Translations under genes and position numbers: made by a program | In this document: piece by piece, positions 1 through 7,883 of the stretch | Layout: each line of letters opens with the position of its first letter | How positions within the stretch are numbered: position 1 is the first letter of the stretch | The notes under the pieces: generated by a model | What the model was told of the DNA's origin: nothing | Databases searched by the model: none | Seen by the model: the letters and a program-made list of their open reading frames with translations, nothing else | Source: JACVRW01 sp963827065 | GTDB lineage: Bacteria; Actinomycetota; Thermoleophilia; Solirubrobacterales; Thermoleophilaceae | Reading direction: 5' to 3' | Length of the DNA: 64,000 nt | Assembly (NCBI GenBank): GCA_963827065.1 | Contig: CAWGZM010000014.1 | Location: 186,001-250,000, forward strand

Positions 1-151
1 GCTCGGCGAGGCGGACGTGATCTTCGCCAAGCACCGCAACGGGCCGATCGGTGAGGTCACGCTCACATTCCAGCCGCGCTATCCGCGCTTCAGCAGCATG
101 TACCGCGAGCGCGGGGTCGAGCCGCCGCCGTCGCGGCCGGGTGAGGAGTGA
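1..151 (+). CDS. dnaB: Replicative DNA helicase DnaB, C-terminal end (partial)
   Basis: Only the last 49 codons are present, in the frame beginning at base 2 and ending at TGA 149-151. The translation contains VIFAKHRNGPIGEVTL, the conserved stretch at the end of the RecA-like motor domain of DnaB helicases (AKxRNGPxG). The acidic and proline-rich tail after it is typical of the disordered end of this hexameric replication-fork helicase. The stop overlaps the start of the next gene, a DnaC/DnaI-like ATPase, so helicase and putative loader are translationally coupled. The identification rests on one short conserved block and on that neighbour. Confidence 0.85.
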   Translation, partial: LGEADVIFAKHRNGPIGEVTLTFQPRYPRFSSMYRERGVEPPPSRPGEE

Positions 152-1044
152 TGCTCAAGCCGGTCGATACCTCGCCGCGTGCCTGCCCGTTCGGGGAGTG
201 CGACGGGTCGACCTGGATCGTCGACGAGGAGACGAACGAGGCGCGCCCGTGCCGCTGCCGCGACCAGCAGCAGCGGAAGGCCGCCAGCGGCGGCATCGGG
301 ACCGGCATCGGCCGGCGCTTCAGGGAGGTCTCGTTCGAGCGGGAGCCGATCGTGTCGCTCGACCCGGTCGTGCTGAGGCGCGTGCGCACCTTCATTCGCT
401 CCCTGGGCGACAACCTCGGATCGGGGCGCGGTCTCTGGTTCGACGGCCCGGTCGGCACCGGCAAGACCTCGCTCGCGGTCCTAGTGGCCAAGGCGGCAAA
501 GGACGCTGGACGCTCGTTCGCGATGTACCCCGTCCCGATGCTGCTCGCCGAGATCAAGCGCACCTTCGACCGCGACTCGGGCGACAACTACCTCGCCTTC
601 TTCCGGCGGCTGTGCTCGGTCGACCTGCTCGTGCTCGACGACCTCGGCGCCGAGAAGCAGACCGAGTGGGTCCTCGAGCAGCTCTACTCGATCGTCAACG
701 AGCGCTGGCAGGACCGCCGCTCGATCGTCGTCACCACGAACCTGCCCGATCCGGACCCCGAGTCCGCCGGGCGCGTGCTCTCGCGAAGCGCGCGCGACCT
801 GCGCGACGCCGTGAACGGCGGGCGCGTCGACGGCCGCGACGTCGATGAGCTGCGCATGCTCATCGAACGGCTCGAGCGTGTAGTGGGCGAGGTGACGGCG
901 CGTGAGGTCGCCGGCGACCTCGATCCGATAGCCCGGTTGCGCAAGCAGATCGGCTCGCGGACCGTCTCGCGGCTCATGGAGATCTGCGACGACCCGATAC
1001 CGATCCAGGGCCCGGACCTGCGCATGGCCGCCCAGGGCGCCTGA
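151..1044 (+). CDS. DnaC/DnaI-like AAA+ ATPase, putative helicase loader
   Basis: An AAA+ ATPase of about 297 residues, overlapping the end of dnaB (TGATG). The N-terminus carries four cysteines (about residues 12, 17, 34, 36) suggesting a small zinc ribbon, as in DnaI/DnaC loaders. Walker A is GPVGTGKT (99-106), Walker B is LLVLDDL (about 159-165), and a sensor-1-like VVTTNLPD follows near 193. The C-terminal LRKQIGSRTVSRLMEIC block resembles the sensor-2 region of DnaC-type proteins. Unusually, about 55 charged residues (roughly 203-260) sit between these last two blocks, where loaders normally have a short link. The start could also be GTG 148. The loader role is inferred from family and position; an IstB-like ATPase is less likely because no transposase is nearby. 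Confidence 0.8.
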   Translation: MLKPVDTSPRACPFGECDGSTWIVDEETNEARPCRCRDQQQRKAASGGIGTGIGRRFREVSFEREPIVSLDPVVLRRVRTFIRSLGDNLGSGRGLWFDGPVGTGKTSLAVLVAKAAKDAGRSFAMYPVPMLLAEIKRTFDRDSGDNYLAFFRRLCSVDLLVLDDLGAEKQTEWVLEQLYSIVNERWQDRRSIVVTTNLPDPDPESAGRVLSRSARDLRDAVNGGRVDGRDVDELRMLIERLERVVGEVTAREVAGDLDPIARLRKQIGSRTVSRLMEICDDPIPIQGPDLRMAAQGA

Positions 1045-1070
1045 CCGGACCCGGCCCAGCGGCTCCCATC

Positions 1071-1076
1071 TAGACT
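1071..1076 (+). promoter_or_regulatory. Putative -10 element of purA
   Basis: TAGACT lies 9 bases before the purA ATG. It fits the actinobacterial TAnnnT -10 consensus and would place transcription only a few bases before the start codon, so the message would be nearly leaderless. No Shine-Dalgarno sequence is visible in the short gap, which agrees with that. The same string catctagactcg occurs upstream of hemB. No convincing -35 hexamer is seen. Confidence 0.4.
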
Positions 1077-1085
1077 CGATCGCGC

Positions 1086-2393
1086 ATGCCCGGCCTGGTG
1101 ATAGTCGGCGCCCAGTGGGGCGACGAGGGGAAGGGGAAGGTCGTCGACCTGCTCGCCGAGCAGGCCGATCTCGTGATCCGCTTCCAGGGCGGCAACAACG
1201 CCGGCCACACCATCGTCCGCGACGGTGAGACCTTCAAGTTCCACCTGATCCCGTCCGGGATCCTCTACCCCGGAAAGCTCTGCGCGATCGGCAACGGCGT
1301 GGTGGTCGATCCGAAGGTCCTGACGGCCGAGATCGACGACCTGCGCCGGCAGCGAATCGACATCAGCGGCCTGCGCATCTCGGCGAACGCCCACCTGATC
1401 ATGCCGTACCACAAGCTGCTCGATCAGGAGGGCGAGGCGAAGCTCGGCAAGCTTCAGATCGGCACGACGCGGCGCGGGATCGGGCCCTGCTACGCCGACA
1501 AAGCGTCGCGGCTCGGCATCCGCGTCCAGGACCTGCTCGACGAGAAGATCCTGCGCAAGAAGATCTACGCGGCGATGGAGCCGAAGCGGCTGATGCTGCG
1601 GCCCTACGCCAAGGAGCCCGAGCTCGATCTGCACACGATGACCGAGGAGTACCGCCTCCTCGGCCACCGCCTCGAGCCCCACATCGCAGACACCGCACCG
1701 CTCGCCTGGCGTGTGCTCGACGATGGCGGCCTGGTCGTATTCGAGGGCGCCCAGGGCACGCTGCTCGACATCGACCACGGGACGTACCCGTTCGTCACCT
1801 CGTCGAACGTCGTTGCCGGCTCCGCCTGCGCCGGTGCCGGCGTCGGGCCGAGCTCGCTCGACGAGGTCTGGGGGATCGCGAAGGCATACACCACGCGTGT
1901 CGGCGCCGGCCCGTTCCCGACCGAGCTGGACGACGCGCTCGGCGAGTCCATCCGCGAGGCGGGCCACGAGTTCGGCACCACCACCGGCCGCGCGCGCCGC
2001 ACCGGCTGGCTCGACCTCGTGGCGCTGCGCTACGCGACGCGGATCAACGGGCTCACCGGCCTGATCGTGACGAAGCTCGACGTACTCACCGGCATCGACC
2101 CGCTGAACGTCGCGGTCCGCTACCGCGGCCCGGAGGGCGCCAGCTTCGACGAGTTCCCCTACCACCAGACCATCCTGCACAAGGCGGTGGGCGAATACGT
2201 CTCCCTGGCCGGCTGGGACGACGACATCACCGGCGTCCGCTCGCTCGAGGACCTTCCCCAGAACGCCCGCGCCTACCTCGACTACATCTCGGACTTCCTC
2301 GGCATACCGGTTGTGATGGTGGGCGTCGGCCCGGGCCGCGACGAGATGATCTGGACCGGCGCGGCAGAGCGCGTGCGGCCGGCCGCCGCCTGA
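1086..2393 (+). CDS. purA: Adenylosuccinate synthetase
   Basis: Catalyses the GTP-dependent joining of IMP and aspartate to adenylosuccinate, the first committed step from IMP to AMP, in the cytoplasm. The 435-residue length is normal. The N-terminal signature GAQWGDEGKGK (8-18) holds the catalytic Asp13. The IMP-binding GTTRRGIGP block is near 126 and GTTTGRARRTGWLDL near 297. The start ATG is supported by the conserved N-terminus and by the -10-like TAGACT just upstream. It stands alone: the upstream ATPase ends 41 bases away and the next gene is convergent. Confidence 0.97.
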   Translation: MPGLVIVGAQWGDEGKGKVVDLLAEQADLVIRFQGGNNAGHTIVRDGETFKFHLIPSGILYPGKLCAIGNGVVVDPKVLTAEIDDLRRQRIDISGLRISANAHLIMPYHKLLDQEGEAKLGKLQIGTTRRGIGPCYADKASRLGIRVQDLLDEKILRKKIYAAMEPKRLMLRPYAKEPELDLHTMTEEYRLLGHRLEPHIADTAPLAWRVLDDGGLVVFEGAQGTLLDIDHGTYPFVTSSNVVAGSACAGAGVGPSSLDEVWGIAKAYTTRVGAGPFPTELDDALGESIREAGHEFGTTTGRARRTGWLDLVALRYATRINGLTGLIVTKLDVLTGIDPLNVAVRYRGPEGASFDEFPYHQTILHKAVGEYVSLAGWDDDITGVRSLEDLPQNARAYLDYISDFLGIPVVMVGVGPGRDEMIWTGAAERVRPAAA

Positions 2394-2411
2394 ATCAGGC
2401 CCGCTGCAGAG

Positions 2412-3131
2412 TCAGGTCCGCACGACGTGCGACTTCACGATCATGTCGTGGAGGCAGCGGTTCTCGTCGTCCCAGAGCGGCCAGAGGTAGTTCACGATCG
2501 TCGGGATCGAGAAGAAGAACCCGCCGATGACGTTGAAGAGGAAGTACTTGACCACGATCTCACGCAGAAACGCGTAGCCGAACGTGACCTCCTCGCCCGT
2601 GTCGTGCACCACGCGGATGTCGAGTGCCTGCCTGCCCCAGGTCTGCCCGTTGTGCGCCCCCGGGCGCTTCATCAGGAAGGGCGCGTAGACGATCGCCACG
2701 ACGACGTAGGCGAGCGAGCCGACGATGCCGGTGACCACCGCCCCGACGTCGCTCCCCGCGGCCACCACGACGACCAGCACCACGATCGCGATCACCGGGA
2801 TCGTGAGAATGAGGCCGTCGAGGATCTGCGCCCCGACGCGCCTCCACCAGCCCGACAGCTCGGCGCCTGCGAACACGTGAGGCGCCTGTCCGATCGGCTG
2901 CTCCCAGCCGCCCGGCGGGACCGGGCCGCCGTAGGAGCCGGGTGTTTCGGGCGCGGGTGGCGCCTCCGGCAGCGTGCCCGGTGCCTCGGTCGGTTGGGGA
3001 GCCTCCGGGCCGGGCGCCTGCGGTGCGGGAGCCTGCGGTCCGGGCGGGGGTGCCGGCGATTGTGGCCCCGGGTCCGGTCCCGGCGACTCGGGATCGCGGG
3101 GACGGTCAGGCGTGGGGGGTCCACTCTCCAT
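2412..3131 (-). CDS. RDD family integral membrane protein
   Basis: A 239-residue protein. Roughly the first 85 residues are a low-complexity segment rich in Pro, Gly, Ala and Glu, probably cytoplasmic and disordered. The rest is an RDD domain: the RRVGAQILDGLIL helix with the characteristic Arg and Asp, two further hydrophobic helices, a conserved aromatic segment ending YLWPLWDDENRCLHDMIVKS, and a short tail. RDD proteins are small polytopic membrane proteins of mostly unknown role. The stop lies 18 bases from that of convergent purA, leaving little room for a separate terminator. It may be co-transcribed with the membrane gene starting at 3803. Confidence 0.85.
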   Translation of the reverse strand: MESGPPTPDRPRDPESPGPDPGPQSPAPPPGPQAPAPQAPGPEAPQPTEAPGTLPEAPPAPETPGSYGGPVPPGGWEQPIGQAPHVFAGAELSGWWRRVGAQILDGLILTIPVIAIVVLVVVVAAGSDVGAVVTGIVGSLAYVVVAIVYAPFLMKRPGAHNGQTWGRQALDIRVVHDTGEEVTFGYAFLREIVVKYFLFNVIGGFFFSIPTIVNYLWPLWDDENRCLHDMIVKSHVVRT

Positions 3132-3143
3132 GGGCGAATGAAA

Positions 3144-3803
3144 TCACTGCGCGCGGCGGCTCGGCTCCAGCACGAGCTCCTCGCCACGTCGCAGGAAGCG
3201 CAGGCCGAGCGCGAGCGCGCCGAGCATGGCCATCACTGCGAGCGTGATCTGCACGCTCAGCAGCCCCTCGCGGGTCCAGTAGACGTCGTCCAGCTCGAGC
3301 AGCAGGGCGGACTCGTCGAGTGTCAGGCCCAGGCCGATGCCGAACGGAACCGCGAGCAGCGGCTCGAGCCGCTCGTCGCGGTTGACGATCGAGACGCCGC
3401 CGGCGGCGAACGCGATAACGATCCCCGGCACGAAGTGGTGGATGTGGCGGCGCCCGACCCGCACGTTCCTGAACGGACCGAAGCTCGAACGCGCCCTGAG
3501 CAGGTAGGTGATGCCGCGGATGCTCAGGAAGGTGGCGGCGAACGCGGTCAACAGGTTGAAGGTCGAGTTCTCGCGCGTCGAGACCTCGCGGTAGCCGGCG
3601 ATCGCCACCTCGGCCGTCTCGGCGACGGCCTCCTCGGCGGCCCACAACAGATCGTCGGTCTCCTGCGGGAGCGGCGCGCTCCCCCGTCTCCAGACCCGGC
3701 CGACCTCCGCGACCACCACCGCCGCGAACGTCGCGGTAGCGAGCGCGCCGAGCACGAGCGTCCCGCGCCCCGGCGCAAGCGGCGGGCGCCGGCGCAGCCT
3801 CAT
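3144..3803 (-). CDS. Conserved integral membrane protein of unknown function
   Basis: 219 residues with an N-terminal membrane helix (about 15-32) and several later hydrophobic segments. A conserved-looking centre reads GRRHIHHFVPGIVIAF, with a histidine cluster at the membrane edge, followed by FGIGLGLTLDESALLLELDD and DVYWTREGLLSVQ. The last resembles an actinobacterial family of uncharacterised membrane proteins with acidic and aromatic residues after a transmembrane helix. I cannot assign a reaction. The start overlaps the stop of the acyltransferase gene (ATGA), so it belongs to the same left-going transcript as the nucleotide-sugar genes, hinting at an envelope role. Confidence 0.65.
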   Translation of the reverse strand: MRLRRRPPLAPGRGTLVLGALATATFAAVVVAEVGRVWRRGSAPLPQETDDLLWAAEEAVAETAEVAIAGYREVSTRENSTFNLLTAFAATFLSIRGITYLLRARSSFGPFRNVRVGRRHIHHFVPGIVIAFAAGGVSIVNRDERLEPLLAVPFGIGLGLTLDESALLLELDDVYWTREGLLSVQITLAVMAMLGALALGLRFLRRGEELVLEPSRRAQ

Positions 3804-4516
3804 GCCCCGAGATGCTCCTCCGCGGGCACGTCGCGAACCGGCCGCGCGGGCACGCCGACCACGACCGCGCCCGGCGCGACGTCGCGCGTCACGACGGCGC
3901 CGGCCCCCACGAAGGCCTCCGCGCCAACCTCGACTCCGGGAAGCAGCACGGCACGCGCGCCGATCCGGCAGCCGCGCCTCAGGGTCGCGCCGCGCAGCTC
4001 GACGCCCTCAGGGCGCCGGCCCGCTGTCGGGTCGTTCGTGAGCATCACACCCGGCGCGATGAAGACGTCGTCCTCGACCAGCGACCAGGCCGTCACGTAG
4101 GCGCCCGTCTGCATGCGCACGCGCTCGCCCACCCGCACGTCGTTCTCGACCGATGCCGCCCTACCGACCACCGTCTCCGCGCCGATCTGCGTGCGCTCGC
4201 GCACGTGCGCCTGGTCGGCGACGACCGCCCGCTCGCCGATCTCCGCTCCGGCCAGCACGATCGCGCCGGCGCCGATCGTCGCACCCGCCCCGATGACGGC
4301 GGGCGCGGGCGGCTCGACCGTCGCGGCACTCGAGCGCGCTCCGAGCGTCGGCGGCTTCCCGATCACGCAGCCGTCCTGCAGCACGACGCCCTCGCCCACC
4401 ACGGTGCCCGCATGCACGATCACGTTGCCGCCGATCTCGACGGTCTCCGGCAACTCGGCTCCATCGCCGAGCAGCAGGCCCGGGGCGCGCTCCGAAGGCG
4501 CCGGCCCGGAGCTCAC
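3800..4516 (-). CDS. Left-handed beta-helix (hexapeptide) acyltransferase
   Basis: A 238-residue protein made largely of hexapeptide repeats ([LIV]-G-x4), for example VIGAGATIGAGAIVLAGAEI and later IGARAVLLPGVEVGAEAFVG, ending in GVPARPVRDV, the usual closing turn of WbbJ/WlbB-type acyltransferases. The open frame extends upstream to 4657. I place the start at GTG 4516, which overlaps the dehydrogenase stop as GTGA; the upstream extension is arginine-rich shadow sequence. Next to a nucleotide-sugar dehydrogenase and a UDP-GlcNAc 2-epimerase, a sugar-nucleotide N- or O-acetyltransferase acting on an acidic amino sugar (WbpD/WlbB-like) is likely. The exact substrate is unknown. Confidence 0.8.
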   Translation of the reverse strand: MSSGPAPSERAPGLLLGDGAELPETVEIGGNVIVHAGTVVGEGVVLQDGCVIGKPPTLGARSSAATVEPPAPAVIGAGATIGAGAIVLAGAEIGERAVVADQAHVRERTQIGAETVVGRAASVENDVRVGERVRMQTGAYVTAWSLVEDDVFIAPGVMLTNDPTAGRRPEGVELRGATLRRGCRIGARAVLLPGVEVGAEAFVGAGAVVTRDVAPGAVVVGVPARPVRDVPAEEHLGA

Positions 4517-5748
4517 AGGCGGACGAGGTTCGCCGCCTCGATTCCGCGCGTGACGCCGCGAAAGTCGACGACGAGCGGCGACTCGCGCACGACTCGCTCC
4601 AGATCCAGGCCCGGGTGTGCCGTCACGATCACCGAGCAGTCGGGCTCGTCGGGCCACTCGGAGCTGAGGCCGTAGTCCCCGAGCTCCGGGACGAAGTCGT
4701 CGTGATAGCTGAGCTCGGCGCCGCGCTCGCGCAGGATGCGCATGATGCGCAGCGCGGGCGACTCGCGCAGGTCTCCGACGCCCGGCTTGTAGGACACGCC
4801 GAAGATCGCGATCCGCGATCCGCGCACCGCCTTCGCGTGATCGTTCAGGGCGCGCGAGATGCGGTCGACGCAGAAGTACGGCATCGCCTGGTTGACCTCG
4901 CCGGCGAGCTCGACGAACTCGGTCTGCGTGTCGAACTCACGGGCACGCCAGGACAGGTAGAACGGGTCGACCGGGAGGCAGTGCCCACCCATGCCGGGCC
5001 CGGGCTTGAACGACATGAAGCCGTACGGCTTCGTGGCCGCGGCGTCGACGACCTCCCAGACGTCTATGCCCATGCGGTCACAGAGCACGGCCAGCTCGTT
5101 GACGAGCGCGATGTTGACCGAGCGGAAGATGTTCTCCAGCAGCTTCGTCAGCTCGGCGACCTCGGGCGTCGTCACCTCGACGACCTCGTTGCAGACGGTC
5201 CGGTAGAGGTCGACGGCGCGCCTCAGGCACTCCGGCGTGAGGCCGCCGACCACCTTGGGAGTCGTGCGCAGGGTGTAGTCCGTACGACCGGGGTCGATGC
5301 GCTCCGGCGAAAAGGCCGCGTAGAAGTCACGGCCGCCGGCGAGCCCCGACTCCTCGAGCAGCGGAACGAAGCGCTCGCGCAGCGTCCCGGGGTACGTGGT
5401 CGACTCGAGCACCACGAGCTGGCCCGCCTGAAGCACCTTCGCCAGCGAGCTGGCGGACGAGATGAGCGGCTGCAGGTCGGGCTCGCGATTCTGCGTCAGC
5501 GGCGTCGGCACCGCCACGATCACCGCGTCCGTCTGCGCCAGCTCGGCGTAGCGCGTGGTCGGCCGAAAACGACCGGAGATCGAGGCGAGCGACGCATCCG
5601 AGACGTCCTCGATGTGCGAGCGGCCCGAGGCGAGCGCCTCGACCATGCGCGAATCCGTGTCCACGCCGACTACCTCATGCCCCGCCTCGCAGAACGCCAC
5701 GACCAGCGGGAGGCCGACATATCCGAGTCCTACGACGCCGATCCTCAT
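4513..5748 (-). CDS. wecC: UDP-glucose/GDP-mannose dehydrogenase family nucleotide-sugar dehydrogenase (WecC/WbpA-like)
   Basis: 411 residues with the N-terminal Rossmann fingerprint GVVGLGYVGLPLV, the central helical region containing KLLENIFRSVNIALVNELA, and the glycine-rich block GPGMGGHCLPVDP carrying the catalytic cysteine. These enzymes oxidise C6 of a UDP-sugar to a uronic acid with two NAD. The next gene upstream encodes UDP-GlcNAc 2-epimerase, so UDP-ManNAc to UDP-ManNAcA is the most economical reaction. UDP-GlcNAc dehydrogenase (WbpA) is the alternative, and would also fit the acetyltransferase downstream. Start and stop both overlap neighbours by four bases, indicating a tightly coupled operon. 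Confidence 0.9.
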   Translation of the reverse strand: MRIGVVGLGYVGLPLVVAFCEAGHEVVGVDTDSRMVEALASGRSHIEDVSDASLASISGRFRPTTRYAELAQTDAVIVAVPTPLTQNREPDLQPLISSASSLAKVLQAGQLVVLESTTYPGTLRERFVPLLEESGLAGGRDFYAAFSPERIDPGRTDYTLRTTPKVVGGLTPECLRRAVDLYRTVCNEVVEVTTPEVAELTKLLENIFRSVNIALVNELAVLCDRMGIDVWEVVDAAATKPYGFMSFKPGPGMGGHCLPVDPFYLSWRAREFDTQTEFVELAGEVNQAMPYFCVDRISRALNDHAKAVRGSRIAIFGVSYKPGVGDLRESPALRIMRILRERGAELSYHDDFVPELGDYGLSSEWPDEPDCSVIVTAHPGLDLERVVRESPLVVDFRGVTRGIEAANLVRL

Positions 5749-6812
5749 AGTCGCGCAGTGTAGGCAGCGAGCACCTCGGCAACGCGTTCTGCAGCGTGGC
5801 CCCCGCCGTACAGTTCTGGCCGCTCCGCCGGCGGCCGTGCCTCGAGTGCCGCCAACGTGGCGACGGGATCGAGGTCGACGAGCGTGTTCCAGCCCGCCTC
5901 TACCGTTTCAACCCATTCAGTGTTATTCCGCATCGTTACGCAGGAAACGCCCAGCAAATAGGCCTCCTTTTGCACGCCGCCCGAATCCGTGAGCACGGCG
6001 CGCGCGTGCCGTGCCAGTTTCAGAAAGTCGAGATACCCGAGCGGCGGTAACAGCGTGAGCGCGTCGAGGCGACGCTCGAGCCCGGCCGCCTCGAGCCGCG
6101 CGCGCGTGCGCGGGTGCACGGGGAAGACCACGGGTGGCGGCAGGGCCTCGAGGACGCCCACGAGCGCCTCGAGTCGTTCCGGGTCGTCGACATTGCCCGC
6201 CCGGTGGGCCGTGACGACGAGGTAGCCGCCCGGCTCGAGGCCGAGCTCCTCCAGGATGCGCGACCGCTCCTCGGCTATGTCCTGGAAGGCAAGCGAAACA
6301 TCGGCCATCACGTCGCCCACGAGCTGAATCTCGCCTGCCGCACCCTCACGCTCGAGGTTCGCGACGGCAGTCGGGGTCGAGCAGAGCAGCAGGTCGCTCG
6401 TGTGATCGGTGAGCACCCGGTTGAGCTCCTCGGGCATGGTGCGGTCGAAGGAGCGCATGCCTGCCTCCACGTGGCCGACGGGGATCCCTGCCTGGGCCGC
6501 CACGAGCGCCCCGGCGAGGGTCGAGTTGGTGTCCCCGTAGACGAGCGCGAGCTCGGGCTCGAGCTCGGCCAGCACAGGCTCCAGCGCCGCCAGGATGCGG
6601 GCCGTCTGGGCGGTGTTCGTGCCGGTTCCGGCGCCCAGCTCGCGGGCTGGGCGCGGCACGTCGAGCTCCTCGAAGAAGACCTCCGAGAGCTCGTCGTCGT
6701 AGTGCTGGCCGGTGTGGACGATCAGCTCGTCGAAGGTCTCGCGAAGCCTGCGCGAGACCGCTGCCGCCTTCACGAACTGCGGCCGGTTACCGATGATCGT
6801 GACTATTCGCAC
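5745..6812 (-). CDS. wecB: UDP-N-acetylglucosamine 2-epimerase (non-hydrolysing)
   Basis: 355 residues from GTG 6812, where the translation becomes VRIVTIIGNRPQFVKAAAVS, the canonical N-terminus of WecB/MnaA. The frame is open to 6914, but those extra residues do not resemble the family. Other visible blocks are HTGQHYDDELS, VYGDTNSTLAGALVA, HVEAGMRSFDRTMPEELNR, VTAHRAGNVDD and LTDSGGVQKEA. The enzyme interconverts UDP-GlcNAc and UDP-ManNAc, precursors of wall teichoic-acid-like linkage units, enterobacterial-type antigen or capsule. It is the first gene of the three-gene nucleotide-sugar operon, and its stop overlaps the start of the dehydrogenase (ATGA). Confidence 0.93.
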   Translation of the reverse strand: MRIVTIIGNRPQFVKAAAVSRRLRETFDELIVHTGQHYDDELSEVFFEELDVPRPARELGAGTGTNTAQTARILAALEPVLAELEPELALVYGDTNSTLAGALVAAQAGIPVGHVEAGMRSFDRTMPEELNRVLTDHTSDLLLCSTPTAVANLEREGAAGEIQLVGDVMADVSLAFQDIAEERSRILEELGLEPGGYLVVTAHRAGNVDDPERLEALVGVLEALPPPVVFPVHPRTRARLEAAGLERRLDALTLLPPLGYLDFLKLARHARAVLTDSGGVQKEAYLLGVSCVTMRNNTEWVETVEAGWNTLVDLDPVATLAALEARPPAERPELYGGGHAAERVAEVLAAYTARL

Positions 6813-6837
6813 GGCGAAAGGTTCGGCGCTCGGTCCT

Positions 6838-6972
6838 ATGATGTCCTGCGTGTGGGCCGGAAAGGTCGTGGGAGGCGCGGCAGGGGTGCTGAGCCTGGCA
6901 AAGGATGTCGTCAAGCACGTCGCTTGGTACGTGTCACACCGGATCGACCCGCGCCCGCGCGAGCGGTCCTGA
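6838..6972 (+). CDS. Possible small protein (44 residues), unknown
   Basis: A short frame starting with two consecutive ATG codons, divergent from wecB by 25 bases and ending 8 bases before the convergent aminotransferase stop. The translation is a plausible amphipathic or membrane-associated helix (AGKVVGGAAGVLSLAKDVVKH) with a basic tail. Its composition is less arginine/proline-biased than typical shadow frames here. No family is recognised and no clear Shine-Dalgarno is seen, so it may not be expressed. Confidence 0.3.
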   Translation: MMSCVWAGKVVGGAAGVLSLAKDVVKHVAWYVSHRIDPRPRERS

Positions 6973-6979
6973 CAGCGGC

Positions 6980-7795
6980 CTAGGCGCCGGCCGCGAGCTC
7001 GTCCTCGACACGTCCGCGGAACGCCTCCTGTGCCTCGCGCGTCCGCTCGCCCTCAGGCAGCTCGATGTCCTCGATCGCCGCGATCGACTGCACCTCGCGC
7101 GTGGTCGATGCGAGGAAGGCCTCACCCGCCGAACGCAGGTCGTCCATCGTGCAGGGCCGCTCCTCGACGGAAACCAGGTCGAGCACGCGCGCACGCGTGA
7201 TCGAAGCGAGGATGTGCTCCGAGAGCGGCGGCGTGAACAGGGCGCCGGGCGAGTCGGTCCAGAAGAGCGACGACGTCGGCGCCTCGAGCACGCGCCCGTG
7301 CGGGGTGACGAGGAGCGCTTCGTCGAAGCCGCGCTCGCGCGCCAGCCGCCCACAGAGCATGTTCGCCCCATAGGAGAGCGACTTGACGCCGTCGAGGACC
7401 CTCGTGGGCGCATACTCGATTACCCCCAGCCGGATCCGGTCGGGCGTGGGGGGCAGCGGCTCCGTGAGCAGCAGCCTCCTGCCGCCGCGCGTGAGCACGA
7501 CGCGCAAGCAGCCGTCGAATTCGGGCCCGCCGCGGCCTGAGATCAGCTCGGGGATCTCGGTCTCGAGCTCAGCGCGAAAGGCGTCCGGCAGCCGCAGGTT
7601 GGCCGCGGAGCGCTCGAGCCGGTCGAGATGGTCGGTGAGCGCGTACGGGCGCCCGTCGTAGATGCGGATGACCTCGAAGGCGCCGTCGCCGCGCAGGAGT
7701 CCCTCGTCGGTGGCCGGGATGACGGCCTCGTCGGCGGGGCCGATCCGGCCGTCGAGCGAGGCGAGCTCGGCGGTCGTCGTGGATGGCTGAGACAT
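6980..7795 (-). CDS. Aminotransferase class IV (PabC/IlvE/D-amino-acid aminotransferase family)
   Basis: 271 residues of the fold-type IV PLP family. Diagnostic pieces are DEGLLRGDGAFEVIRIYDGR near 30-49, the PLP-lysine region around VKSLSYGANMLCGRLAR, and the phosphate-binding EAPTSSLFWTDSPG/LSEHILASITRARVL region. Members include 4-amino-4-deoxychorismate lyase, branched-chain aminotransferase and D-amino-acid aminotransferase, and sequence motifs alone do not separate them. The length and the serine-lysine-serine context resemble PabC-like or small IlvE-like enzymes. It is left-going and separated from DipZ by about 90 bases, so it probably has its own promoter in that divergent gap. Confidence 0.8.
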   Translation of the reverse strand: MSQPSTTTAELASLDGRIGPADEAVIPATDEGLLRGDGAFEVIRIYDGRPYALTDHLDRLERSAANLRLPDAFRAELETEIPELISGRGGPEFDGCLRVVLTRGGRRLLLTEPLPPTPDRIRLGVIEYAPTRVLDGVKSLSYGANMLCGRLARERGFDEALLVTPHGRVLEAPTSSLFWTDSPGALFTPPLSEHILASITRARVLDLVSVEERPCTMDDLRSAGEAFLASTTREVQSIAAIEDIELPEGERTREAQEAFRGRVEDELAAGA

Positions 7796-7883
7796 GGCCG
7801 AGATATTCGCAGAGTCCGCTCGCCGCGCGCCCCGCCTGCGGCGTTCACGGACTCGCTAGGCACGATCGCCATAGTGCCTCAGA

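Noticed and set aside
3800..4657. Longer acyltransferase start at 4657
   Set aside because: The added 47 residues are arginine-rich and overlap the dehydrogenase. GTG 4516 forms a GTGA overlap with its stop.
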